Origin: Pseudarthrobacter chlorophenolicus A6
GTDB lineage: Bacteria > Actinomycetota > Actinomycetes > Actinomycetales > Micrococcaceae
Assembly (NCBI RefSeq): GCF_000022025.1
Contig: NC_011886.1
Location: 4,325,953 to 4,389,952 of the forward strand
Length of the DNA: 64,000 nt
Reading direction: 5' to 3'
Shown: positions 34,239-42,182 of the stretch, in pieces
Position numbering within the stretch: the stretch's first letter is position 1
Layout: the number at the start of each line of letters is the position of its first letter
Program-made: the position numbers and the translations under genes
Notes under the pieces: generated by a model
Database searches by the model: none
What the model was told of the DNA's origin: nothing
The model's input: the letters and a program-made list of their open reading frames with translations, nothing else

Positions 34239-35165
34239 CTAGATGGTGACGTTGAGCCCCGCCGTGTACCCCTCCGCGGCGGATCCGGCCATCGTGGCCA
34301 GCTGGTAGATGCCGCCGTCGTCACCAAACACGTTGTCCGACTGCAGGGTGGTGCGCAACATGTTGGTGACGCTGCGTTCGTACCCGGCCGTGGCATAGAC
34401 GTCGTCGCAGGCCGCCTGGGTGAGCGCGATCTGCGAAACCGCCAGCACCTGGCCCGCCGCCGTCGCGTTGTTCATCGACTCGAACACCTCGAAATGGATG
34501 TGCGGCCACCGGCCGGAGTACGCGCCGGGGAAGATGGACGTGAAAGTGACCTGGCCGTTCGAATCCGCTTCCTGGACTCCGCGGAGGTAGTTCTCGTTGC
34601 TGAGGCTCGAGTCGTACATGGAGTATTTTCCGTCCCGGTCGCAGTGCCACACGTACACGGCGGCGCCGGCCATGGGGGTGCAGCCGTTGGCGTTGTCCAG
34701 CAGGGTCAGCGTAAATGTCAGCGGGACACCTTCCGCGGTGGCAGAGGCCGAGCCGAAGCTGGACGTGATGTCTTTGCGGACCACGCCGGACGCTTCCAGA
34801 ACGTTGGGGCCGTTGGAACCGTCCCCGGGGAACGGTCCCGCCGTTTCCTGCGGGATCTCCACCCCGCATTCGGCGATGGCGCGGGTCAGCGTGGGAGAAG
34901 GAGTGGCACTGGCGGAGTTCGCCGCGGACGGGGACGCGGACGCGCTTGCTGCGGCGGTGGCAGCGGACGACGACGGCTGGCCGGCCGTCGAGGAACCTCC
35001 CGGCGTGCAGGCGGCCAGGGCAGCCGCGGCACCGCCGGCGCCAAGGAACAGTCCCAGCGACCGCCGGCTCAGCATCGTGGACAGGTCGAACTCCAGCCCC
35101 CTGTCGTGGTTCGGGTGGGGCTGCTGTTCCCCGGGACCGGATTCATGCGGCGGAAGTGAAGTCAT
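34239..35165 (-). CDS. Tat-exported lipoprotein resembling intradiol ring-cleavage dioxygenase
   Basis: This 308-residue protein has a twin-arginine motif SRRSLG followed by a hydrophobic stretch and lipobox LAAC. An Ala/Ser-rich linker (about 55-90) leads to a dioxygenase_C-like beta-sandwich: IPQETAGPFPGDGSNGPNV, AGAAVYVWHCDRDGKYSMY and FPGAYSGRWPHIHFEVFE. The iron ligands of the family (two Tyr, two His) can be placed in the YVWHCDRDGKYSMY and YSGRWPHIHF segments. The cytoplasmic relatives open catechol rings; exported lipoprotein forms are common in actinobacteria and their substrates are largely unknown. The Tat route fits export of a folded, iron-loaded enzyme. The ATG at 35165 lies 58 bp downstream of the response regulator. 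Confidence 0.82.
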   Translation of the reverse strand: MTSLPPHESGPGEQQPHPNHDRGLEFDLSTMLSRRSLGLFLGAGGAAAALAACTPGGSSTAGQPSSSAATAAASASASPSAANSASATPSPTLTRAIAECGVEIPQETAGPFPGDGSNGPNVLEASGVVRKDITSSFGSASATAEGVPLTFTLTLLDNANGCTPMAGAAVYVWHCDRDGKYSMYDSSLSNENYLRGVQEADSNGQVTFTSIFPGAYSGRWPHIHFEVFESMNNATAAGQVLAVSQIALTQAACDDVYATAGYERSVTNMLRTTLQSDNVFGDDGGIYQLATMAGSAAEGYTAGLNVTI

Positions 35166-35223
35166 GAGTCCATCAAAGGGCCTGGCCCTATGTCCTGCAT
35201 AGGGCCTTCCTGTGAACCGGCTG

Positions 35224-35916
35224 TCAGTAGTCCGGATTGCTGGGCACCACCAGCCCAGTCTCGTACGCGTACACCACCGCCTGCACCCGGTCCCTGAGGT
35301 GCAGCTTGGTGAGGATCCGGCGCACATGCGTTTTCACCGTGGCCTCGGACAGGAAGTACCGGTGCGCGATCTCGGCGTTGGACAGCCCCTCCGCCATGGC
35401 CTCGAGCATCTCGGTCTCCCGCGGCGTCAGGTCCCCCAGCAGGGGGTCCGGAGCCTGCGCGGCGGGGGCCGGGGCTGCCGCACCGCGGACGTACGTTTCC
35501 AGCAGGCGCTGGGTGACCCTCGGCGCCACCACTGCGTCCCCGCTGGCCACCACGCGCACGGCCTGGATGAGTTCCGACGGCGCCACGTCCTTGAGCAGGA
35601 ACGCGGACGCCCCTGCCTGCAGCCCGGCGAACGCGTACTCGTCCACGTCAAAGGTGGTGAGGATGATGATGCGGGCCGGGGACCCTTCGGCAGTAATGGC
35701 CCGGGTGGCTTCGATGCCGTCCAGCACGGGCATCCGGACGTCCATAAGCACCACGTCCGGGGTAAGGTTCCGGACGAGCTTCACGGCTTCGGCGCCGTCG
35801 GAGGCTTCACCCACGATGTGCAGGTCGTCCTCGCCCTCCAGGATCAGGCGGAATCCCATCCGCAGGAGGGGCTGGTCATCCACCAGCAGGACGGTGATCG
35901 GTGCGTCTTCAGTCAT
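35224..35916 (-). CDS. NarL/LuxR-family response regulator
   Basis: This 230-residue protein has a receiver domain (8-125) with acidic residues Asp13/Asp14, phospho-acceptor Asp59 (VVLMDVRMP) and Lys in the FLLKDV segment. The C-terminal LuxR-type HTH is LTPRETEMLEAMAEGLSNAEIAHRYFLSEATVKTHVRRIL. It overlaps the histidine kinase gene by 8 nt and is its cognate regulator. The pair lies next to an ABC-2 exporter, a common arrangement for sensing envelope stress or antimicrobial compounds. Confidence 0.93.
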   Translation of the reverse strand: MTEDAPITVLLVDDQPLLRMGFRLILEGEDDLHIVGEASDGAEAVKLVRNLTPDVVLMDVRMPVLDGIEATRAITAEGSPARIIILTTFDVDEYAFAGLQAGASAFLLKDVAPSELIQAVRVVASGDAVVAPRVTQRLLETYVRGAAAPAPAAQAPDPLLGDLTPRETEMLEAMAEGLSNAEIAHRYFLSEATVKTHVRRILTKLHLRDRVQAVVYAYETGLVVPSNPDY

Positions 35917-37285
35917 GCCTTGCCTTGGAGTTCGGGGGTGCGGTGATCGGTTCGGGGCGTTCCTCGGCCGGGCAGGTCAGCACGGCGTGGACGTGCCAGC
36001 CGCGCCCGCCCGGCCCGGCGGTCACGGTTCCGGAGTAGATCCGGGCCCTCTCGGCCATGCCGGCGAGCCCTTGTCCGGTCCCGAACGGCAGGCCCGCGCC
36101 CGCCGGTGCATCGGCCTGGGCACCTCCGTCATCGGTGCGGTGGGCACTCCCGCCTGCGCCGTCGTCGTGCACGTCTATGGTCACCGTGGCGCCCTGGCGG
36201 GCGATGTCCACGTCCACCCGTCCCAGGGACCGCCCGTAGCGGAGCACGTTGGTGAGCGATTCCTGCACGATCCGGTACACGGTGAGCTGGAACGCGGCAT
36301 CCTTGGGCAGGGCCGGGCCGGTATACGAATAATGCAGCGGCAACCCGGCGGTGCGGAAACCCTCCAGCAGCTTCGCCAGGCTCTGCCCCGCCGCCAGCGG
36401 AGTCCTCGGGGCGGCCGTTCCGGCGTCGTCGCGCAGCACGCCCAGCACCCGGCGCATGTCCGCCAGCGCTGTCCGCCCCGTCCGGGACAGTTCGCCCAGC
36501 ACCTCGCCGGCCCGTTCGGGGCTTTTCCGGACCACGACGCCGGCGCCGTCCGAGAGGCTGATCATCACCGTCAGCGAGTGGGCCACCACGTCGTGCATTT
36601 CCCGGGCGATCCGGTTGCGTTCGTTGACGGACGCAAGCCGGGCCGTCCGTGCGGCCCACGCAGCAACCTGCTGCTCATGTTCACGTCGCTGCTTGACCCC
36701 GATGCCGATGCCCGTGGCGATGACGTTGGACAGTGCGATGGTGGCACCGGTGGCGATGCTGGTGAGCAGGTGGAAGTCCGCCGGGTTGGCGCCCTGGTCC
36801 TGGACGAAGGAGTTCTCCATGGGCCCCACGGCGGCCAGAAGGTAGAGAAGCGCGAGCGGTGCCGTGGCTGCCGCCATGGTGATGAGCGCGAACCGCCGGG
36901 TGTGCACCACCGCCACGGAATACAGCGAGAACCACAGGCCCGTGGAGACGTTGGACCCCCAGGGGTGCAGCAGCGTCACGGCGACTTCCATGACCGCCAC
37001 GAAGGCCACCAGCCCCACCGGGTGGAAGCGCCGCAGGAACAGCGCTCCGGCCACAGCCCCCAGCAGCGTGGCTGCCAGCCACTTGCCGGAGATCAGCGCA
37101 TCCACTGCGGTAGGCGCCACGAGCAGGATGTAGCTGAGCGCCACCACGGCGTCCATGACGCGAGGGTGTTCGTAGAGGTAGCGCCGGAACCTGCCCCGGC
37201 GCCTCTCGTTAAGCTCGGCAAAGGACGCGGCGGCCTGCCAGTTGCCGGCGACCAGCGCGTCCTTCGCCGTTGATGCTTCGTTCAT
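35909..37285 (-). CDS. sensor histidine kinase (HisKA_3 type)
   Basis: This 458-residue membrane protein has about five or six hydrophobic segments (about 43-195) and almost no extracytoplasmic domain. The dimerisation/phospho-acceptor helix NERNRIAREMHDVVAHSLTV places the phosphorylated His at 231. The ATP-binding domain has a recognisable G-box (GQGLAGMAERARI) and an insertion rich in Gly, Asp and Ala in front of it. This is the kinase class that pairs with NarL-type regulators. The nearly buried sensor suits detection of membrane events. ABC-2 permease and ATPase genes lie just upstream on the same strand. Confidence 0.92.
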   Translation of the reverse strand: MNEASTAKDALVAGNWQAAASFAELNERRRGRFRRYLYEHPRVMDAVVALSYILLVAPTAVDALISGKWLAATLLGAVAGALFLRRFHPVGLVAFVAVMEVAVTLLHPWGSNVSTGLWFSLYSVAVVHTRRFALITMAAATAPLALLYLLAAVGPMENSFVQDQGANPADFHLLTSIATGATIALSNVIATGIGIGVKQRREHEQQVAAWAARTARLASVNERNRIAREMHDVVAHSLTVMISLSDGAGVVVRKSPERAGEVLGELSRTGRTALADMRRVLGVLRDDAGTAAPRTPLAAGQSLAKLLEGFRTAGLPLHYSYTGPALPKDAAFQLTVYRIVQESLTNVLRYGRSLGRVDVDIARQGATVTIDVHDDGAGGSAHRTDDGGAQADAPAGAGLPFGTGQGLAGMAERARIYSGTVTAGPGGRGWHVHAVLTCPAEERPEPITAPPNSKARHD

Positions 37286-37298
37286 GCTGTCCGCAGGG

Positions 37299-38195
37299 TC
37301 AGACGTCGCGATTCTTGAGCACGATCACTGCAGGTACCAGGAACAGCAGCACGTAACCGAGGAACAGCAGGCCGCCCTGCCAGGGGTCAATCACGCCGTC
37401 CGTGTGGCCAATGGAGAGGAACCGGCCACCCACCTCATTGGGAATGTACTGCGGCACGTACTTCCAGAAGTCACCCGGGATGAGCGTCAGGAAACTGGCG
37501 GCGATGGAAAGGACGAAGAAAATGCCCACCAGCACCGTGATTCCACCGGCCGAGTTCCGCAGCAGGGTCCCCAGGGACAGACCGATCAGGGCCACACCCG
37601 CCACATAGAGGCCGCCGGTGAAGACGCTGTAAAGGACACCCTCTGTGGACCAGTCAAGGTCGAACCCGACGCCTTGGAACACCGGCATGGCGATCAGGAA
37701 GGTCGCAGCACCGGCGACGGTGGTCATGACGTAGGAGATCACGGCCAGGATGATGGCCTTGGCCGCGAAGGCCGGGGTGCGGCGCGGGACGGCGTTCATG
37801 GTGGAGCGGATCATACCGGTGGCGTACTCGGAGGACATGAACAGCACCGCCAGCGAGCCCAGGATGAGGATACCGATCTGAAGGCCGGCGTTGGGCAGGT
37901 TGTACAGGTCGAATCCGGATCCGGGCGGAAAGGACTTCTCCAGCATTTCCGGGGTCATGGGCTGGCCCTGTTCCCTCGCATTGCGGGAGATTTCGTCTAC
38001 ATAGGTGTAGCGGATCAGGACCGATAGGGCGCCGACGCCGACGATCGCAACCAGCGTCAACAGCAGCAGGATTCGGGTGGACAGCAGGGACCAGAGCTTG
38101 ATCCACTCGGAGCGCAGGACGCCGCCGAAGGTGACGCCGTGCGAACCTGCGGAGGAACGGGCGGGTACGGCAGGGGTTTGGGTATGCGTGCTCAT
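37299..38195 (-). CDS. ABC-2 type transporter permease
   Basis: This 298-residue protein has six predicted membrane segments. The N-terminal GVLRSEWIKLWSLLSTRILL is the typical ABC-2 permease opening (an amphipathic 'RSEWIKL' helix before segment 1). MSSEYATGMIRSTMNAVPRR is a conserved cytoplasmic loop in this family. It is 5 bp downstream of its ATPase and 13 bp upstream of the histidine kinase. It is likely an exporter of a peptide, antibiotic or lipid; the substrate is unknown. Confidence 0.88.
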   Translation of the reverse strand: MSTHTQTPAVPARSSAGSHGVTFGGVLRSEWIKLWSLLSTRILLLLTLVAIVGVGALSVLIRYTYVDEISRNAREQGQPMTPEMLEKSFPPGSGFDLYNLPNAGLQIGILILGSLAVLFMSSEYATGMIRSTMNAVPRRTPAFAAKAIILAVISYVMTTVAGAATFLIAMPVFQGVGFDLDWSTEGVLYSVFTGGLYVAGVALIGLSLGTLLRNSAGGITVLVGIFFVLSIAASFLTLIPGDFWKYVPQYIPNEVGGRFLSIGHTDGVIDPWQGGLLFLGYVLLFLVPAVIVLKNRDV

Positions 38196-38200
38196 GGTCC

Positions 38201-39160
38201 TTACTTTCCTGCCGTCGCCGGGGCTGCCTGCGGCTGGCTGCCCGCAGGGCCGCCTGCCAGGTGCGAGTGGTATTCCACTTCGTCCTTGGTGAGGTCGAAG
38301 TAGGCGTCCTCCAGGGAGGAGACCTGGGGTGTGAGTTCGTAGACCAGCACGCTGTTGTCCAGGGCCACCCGGGCGATCTGCCGCGGATCCAGGCCGGTGA
38401 CAGTCAGGGTTTCAGGCTCGCTCTGGTCCACCGTCACGCCGTTTCCTGCCAGCAACGACTGCAGCTGCAGGGCATTGTCGGTGCGGACCAGGGTCTTGGC
38501 CTGGCGGGTCCCGGCAATGATGTCCTTCACGGGGGCATCGGCGATGATCCTGCCGCGCCCAATGACAATGAGGTGGTCCGCGGTCTGGGCCATTTCGCTC
38601 ATCAGGTGCGAGGACAGGAACACGGTCTTGCCCTGGTTCGCCAGGTAGCGGACCAGGTTGCGTACCCACAGCACGCCTTCGGGGTCCAGGCCGTTGACCG
38701 GCTCGTCGAGGATCAGTGTTTGCGGGTCCCCCAAGAGGGCGGCGGCGATGCCCAGCCGCTGTCCCATGCCCAGCGAGAAGCCGCCGGCCTTCTTCTTGGC
38801 CACAGCCTCCAGGCCGGTCATCTCAATGACCTCGTGGACCCGGGCCTTGGGGATACCGTGCGTCGCGGCCATGGCCAGCAGGTGGTTGTAGGCGCTGCGG
38901 CTGGTGTGTACTGCCTTGGCATCGAGCAGGGCGCCTACCTCGTGCAGCGGTGCCTTGTGCTGGGCGTAGGGCAGTCCGTTCACCGTGACGGAGCCCGACG
39001 TCGGCCGGTCCAGTCCCATGATCATGCGCATGGTGGTGGACTTCCCGGCGCCGTTGGGTCCCAGGAAGCCCGTAACCTGTCCGGCCCGGACTGTGAAACT
39101 GACCCCGGCCACGGCGGTCTTTCCGCCGTAGGCCTTGGCCAGGTCTGTTGCCTCAATCAT
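38201..39160 (-). CDS. ABC transporter ATP-binding protein
   Basis: This 319-residue protein has Walker A GPNGAGKST, the signature FSLGMGQRLGIAAALLG (variant of LSGGQ, common in the drug-export DrrA/BcrA-like group), Walker B LILDEPVNGLDPEG and the switch SSHLMSEM. The 100-residue C-terminal extension is typical of ABC-2 ATPases. It forms an exporter with the permease next door. The ATG at 39160 is used: an upstream in-frame start adds 14 residues without support. Confidence 0.92.
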   Translation of the reverse strand: MIEATDLAKAYGGKTAVAGVSFTVRAGQVTGFLGPNGAGKSTTMRMIMGLDRPTSGSVTVNGLPYAQHKAPLHEVGALLDAKAVHTSRSAYNHLLAMAATHGIPKARVHEVIEMTGLEAVAKKKAGGFSLGMGQRLGIAAALLGDPQTLILDEPVNGLDPEGVLWVRNLVRYLANQGKTVFLSSHLMSEMAQTADHLIVIGRGRIIADAPVKDIIAGTRQAKTLVRTDNALQLQSLLAGNGVTVDQSEPETLTVTGLDPRQIARVALDNSVLVYELTPQVSSLEDAYFDLTKDEVEYHSHLAGGPAGSQPQAAPATAGK

Positions 39161-39365
39161 GGAGTGTTCCTTTGATCGGCAGCGCTGGGCTGCGGAATGC
39201 ATTTGGGAGGTGGTACCCCTACGCTACCGACGCCTGCCGGGCTTTTCGCCGGTCTCAGGGATGATTCAGGGGTGAATCAGGGTACTCCCGACGGATGACC
39301 GCACCGGGGCATCAGGTTTTCGGTATGGTGCCGGCGGCCCACACGCGGGTGCGCCGCCACGGGCC

Positions 39366-40862
39366 TTAAGCCTGCGGTGAGTAGTAGACCAGGGCCCTGG
39401 GCACCACCCGGTAGTGCACCTTGCGTACCCCGGCCAGTGCCTCGCCGTCCACTGCCAGGGCCATCGGCGCGCCGTCGGCGTGGATAGTGACATCGGTTGC
39501 CTCACGGAGGTGGGTGATCCTTGAGCTCGCCACGGTGCCGGTCAGGACTGCCCACAGAAGCCTCAACCGAGCGAAGGATTCATCCGCCGAGAAGATCCTG
39601 AAATCCAGCACGCCGTCGTCCAGCACGGGCCGTAGCAGCGGCGCATGGTCCCTGGGGTAGTAACGGCCCCGGCCCACGTACGCTATCCAGACCCTGTGCG
39701 GGATTCCGTCCACGTTGAGCGTGATGGGCGTTCCGGCGGCGAAGGTCCGGAACATGGCCACCACTCCCGCGAGCGGCTTTCCGAGGGCCGGCTGCAACTG
39801 TTCGCGCCGCCGCACCAGGTTGGGGTAGAGGCCGATGCTTGAGGTGTTCAGCATGATCAGCTCGGACACTTCCGGCGCTCCGGCGAGCCCGCGCTCTGCG
39901 GTGACAAACCCGACGTCCGCCAAGGCCGCCTCGCCGTTGGACGCCGCCGCCACCGCCTGCTGCAGATTCCCGATCCCGGCATCCCGGGCAAAGTGGTTGA
40001 GGGTGCCGCCGGGAAGCACCAGCAAAGGCAGTGAACGCTCGATGGCGGCAGCAGCCGCTGCCCCCACCGTACCGTCTCCGCCCCACACACCCAGGGCTTT
40101 GGTTCCGGGAGTATCCGCCGTAGCACTGATCTGCTCCACCAGGCCGTCCTCGGGACGAACGGTCACGATATGCGCATCAGGGAATACTTCCCGAAGGGCG
40201 TCGGCCGTTTCGTCGGTGAATGATCCACCCAGGGCGTTGACCACAATGCTGAGTCCCTTGCCGCCGGGCAGTTCCGGGGCGGAGGCCGCAGTGCGCTGGG
40301 TTTTGGGGATGGGTGGCCGCACAGGCCACCAGTGGCGGGTGACCAGGGCGGCACCCGCCCCCAGGGCAGAGCCGAACAGGACGTCCGAAGGCCAGTGGGC
40401 CCCTGTATGGACCCGGGAGTACGCTACCCCGGCCGCAGCGGGGGCAACGGCGGCCCCGATGGCGGGCCGCACCAAGCCCACACCAACAGCAAAGGCCACG
40501 GCGGAAGCGGAGTGACCGGAGGGCATAGAGGAGCTGGTGGGTTGCGGATGCACGAAGCGGAACACGGGAAGATGTTCCGGCAGCGGCCGTGTCCGGGGCA
40601 GGAGGGTTTTGAAGATGCCGTTGGTGACGGCGGAGGCGACGGCCTGGGCCAGGAGGCCGTGGACTGCGGCCCGGCGGGTCTTCCCGGGAAATGCTGCCAT
40701 GCCGGCGGCGATCGCAATCCAGAGTTTCCCGTTGTTGGCGGAAGCGGAGAGGCGGCGGAAGAAGTCGTCGTGGTTGCCCCCCGGCAGGTTTGATACATGC
40801 CGGACAAGGTACCTGTCCATCCGGCTGATCCATCGGTGGCTGCCCCGCCATGTGCTCTGCAT
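39366..40862 (-). CDS. PAP2 phosphatase-diacylglycerol kinase fusion
   Basis: This 498-residue protein joins two lipid enzymes. Residues about 20-170 form a PAP2 domain with the three phosphatase motifs KTLLPRTRP, PSGH and SRVHTGAHWPSDV. Residues about 205-495 form a diacylglycerol kinase/LcrB-like (YegS-type) domain with the nucleotide motif GGDGTVG and LPGGTLNHFARD. Family knowledge: PAP2 removes phosphate from phosphatidic acid or undecaprenyl pyrophosphate; the kinase phosphorylates diacylglycerol or a similar lipid. The fusion is recurrent in actinobacteria. The ATG at 40862 is used; a GTG at 40868 adds two residues. Confidence 0.88.
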   Translation of the reverse strand: MQSTWRGSHRWISRMDRYLVRHVSNLPGGNHDDFFRRLSASANNGKLWIAIAAGMAAFPGKTRRAAVHGLLAQAVASAVTNGIFKTLLPRTRPLPEHLPVFRFVHPQPTSSSMPSGHSASAVAFAVGVGLVRPAIGAAVAPAAAGVAYSRVHTGAHWPSDVLFGSALGAGAALVTRHWWPVRPPIPKTQRTAASAPELPGGKGLSIVVNALGGSFTDETADALREVFPDAHIVTVRPEDGLVEQISATADTPGTKALGVWGGDGTVGAAAAAAIERSLPLLVLPGGTLNHFARDAGIGNLQQAVAAASNGEAALADVGFVTAERGLAGAPEVSELIMLNTSSIGLYPNLVRRREQLQPALGKPLAGVVAMFRTFAAGTPITLNVDGIPHRVWIAYVGRGRYYPRDHAPLLRPVLDDGVLDFRIFSADESFARLRLLWAVLTGTVASSRITHLREATDVTIHADGAPMALAVDGEALAGVRKVHYRVVPRALVYYSPQA

Positions 40863-40898
40863 CCCCACACCCTACCGCCGCCTTCGCTCAGGCCGCTC

Positions 40899-42092
40899 CT
40901 AGTCGGTCTTCAGGGGCCGCGCAGCTCCGGCCAGGAGCAGGGCGAGGAGGATGGGCGCCATGATGGCCAGCAGGGCCTGGTGGATACCCACCACGTCGCC
41001 GAGGTATCCCAGCAGGGGAGGGCCCGCGAGGAAAGATATATACCCTAAGGTGGATACAACGCTGACCCGTGCCGCTGCCCGGGCAGGATCGTCAGCTGCG
41101 GCGGACATGCCCATGGGGAAGGCCAGCGCCGCACCGACTCCCCAGAGGGCTGCGCCCACTGCTGCTATCCAGACGTTGCCCGCGAGGACAAACAGACCCA
41201 GGCCCGCAGCCGCCGCGGCCATGCTGGCACGCAGCACCGCAACCCTGCCGTACGCGTCGATGACGCGGCCGCCCAGGAACCGCATCGCCGTCATGGCCAG
41301 GACAAAGAGCGCGAACATCAGCGCGCCGGTTGAATCAGCAGTTCCCAGCCCATCCACGGAGGCCTTGGCAATCCAGTCGTTGCCCGCTCCCTCGGTGAGG
41401 GTGGCACCGAGCACCACCACGCCGATGAGCAGTGTCCTGCTGTCCCGCCAGGCGGAAGGACCCTTGGCCGGTTTGGTTTCGCCCTCGGGAAGGACGGCCG
41501 CCACGTGGGGAAGGAAGTAGCGCGGCGCAACCAGTGTTGCCAGCAGCACCACGCCTGCGATGACCAGCAGGTGGAGCGGCAGCCCCACACCGAGGTTGGA
41601 CAGCCCGGCACCCACCAGCGCCCCCACGAAGGCTCCGCCGCTGAAGGCCGCGTGGAACTGGGGCATGATGGTGCGCCGGAGCCGGTGTTCGACGTCGGCG
41701 CCCTCAATGTTCTGCGAGACATCCCAGAGGCCGATGGCAATCCCGAAGAAGAACAGGGAAATGGCAGTTCCCGGAATGGATGCGGCGGAGAGGGACACGG
41801 CGATGCCCACGCCGGCCGCCGCTGCCAGAACGCCGCCGAAGCGGACGGTGTTGGCCGTTCCGATCCGCCCCACCACCAGGCCGGCCGTGGGCAGGGCCAG
41901 CAGGGAGCCCACTGCGGTGCACAGGAGCAGGGTTCCCATCTGGCCCGACGTGATCTGCAGGATTTCCGTTACGGCCGGGATACGGGCCGCCCAGCTGGCA
42001 AAGACGAGTCCGTTGATGCCGAAAACCACGAAGGTGGCCGCGGCGGCAGCCGTCACTCCGGCCTCGCGGGCCGCGCCTGTATTGGTGTTCAT
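40899..42092 (-). CDS. MFS transporter
   Basis: This 397-residue protein has 12 predicted membrane segments. GINGLVFASWAARIPAV in segment 1 is typical of the YfkF/YbjJ-like MFS group, and MRFLGGRVIDAYGRVAVLRA matches the MFS motif A loop between segments 8 and 9. Substrate and direction are not visible. It stands alone between the lipid enzyme fusion and the ABC-F gene. Confidence 0.85.
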   Translation of the reverse strand: MNTNTGAAREAGVTAAAAATFVVFGINGLVFASWAARIPAVTEILQITSGQMGTLLLCTAVGSLLALPTAGLVVGRIGTANTVRFGGVLAAAAGVGIAVSLSAASIPGTAISLFFFGIAIGLWDVSQNIEGADVEHRLRRTIMPQFHAAFSGGAFVGALVGAGLSNLGVGLPLHLLVIAGVVLLATLVAPRYFLPHVAAVLPEGETKPAKGPSAWRDSRTLLIGVVVLGATLTEGAGNDWIAKASVDGLGTADSTGALMFALFVLAMTAMRFLGGRVIDAYGRVAVLRASMAAAAAGLGLFVLAGNVWIAAVGAALWGVGAALAFPMGMSAAADDPARAAARVSVVSTLGYISFLAGPPLLGYLGDVVGIHQALLAIMAPILLALLLAGAARPLKTD

Positions 42093-42182
42093 GCGTTCAC
42101 TGCTTCCACTGGATTCCTGCGGAGTCGGCTCGGGTGTGACTGTGCGCTGTTACGCCTGACTGGTGTTGGCTCCGGCAGGGGT

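Noticed and set aside
32393..34249. 618-codon plus-strand frame over the M18 peptidase
   Set aside because: Antisense shadow of a gene with complete catalytic motifs; no signal, domain or ribosome binding site.
35237..37273. Long plus-strand frame over the response regulator and kinase
   Set aside because: Antisense shadow of two well-defined genes; low-complexity Arg/Gly/Ala-rich product.
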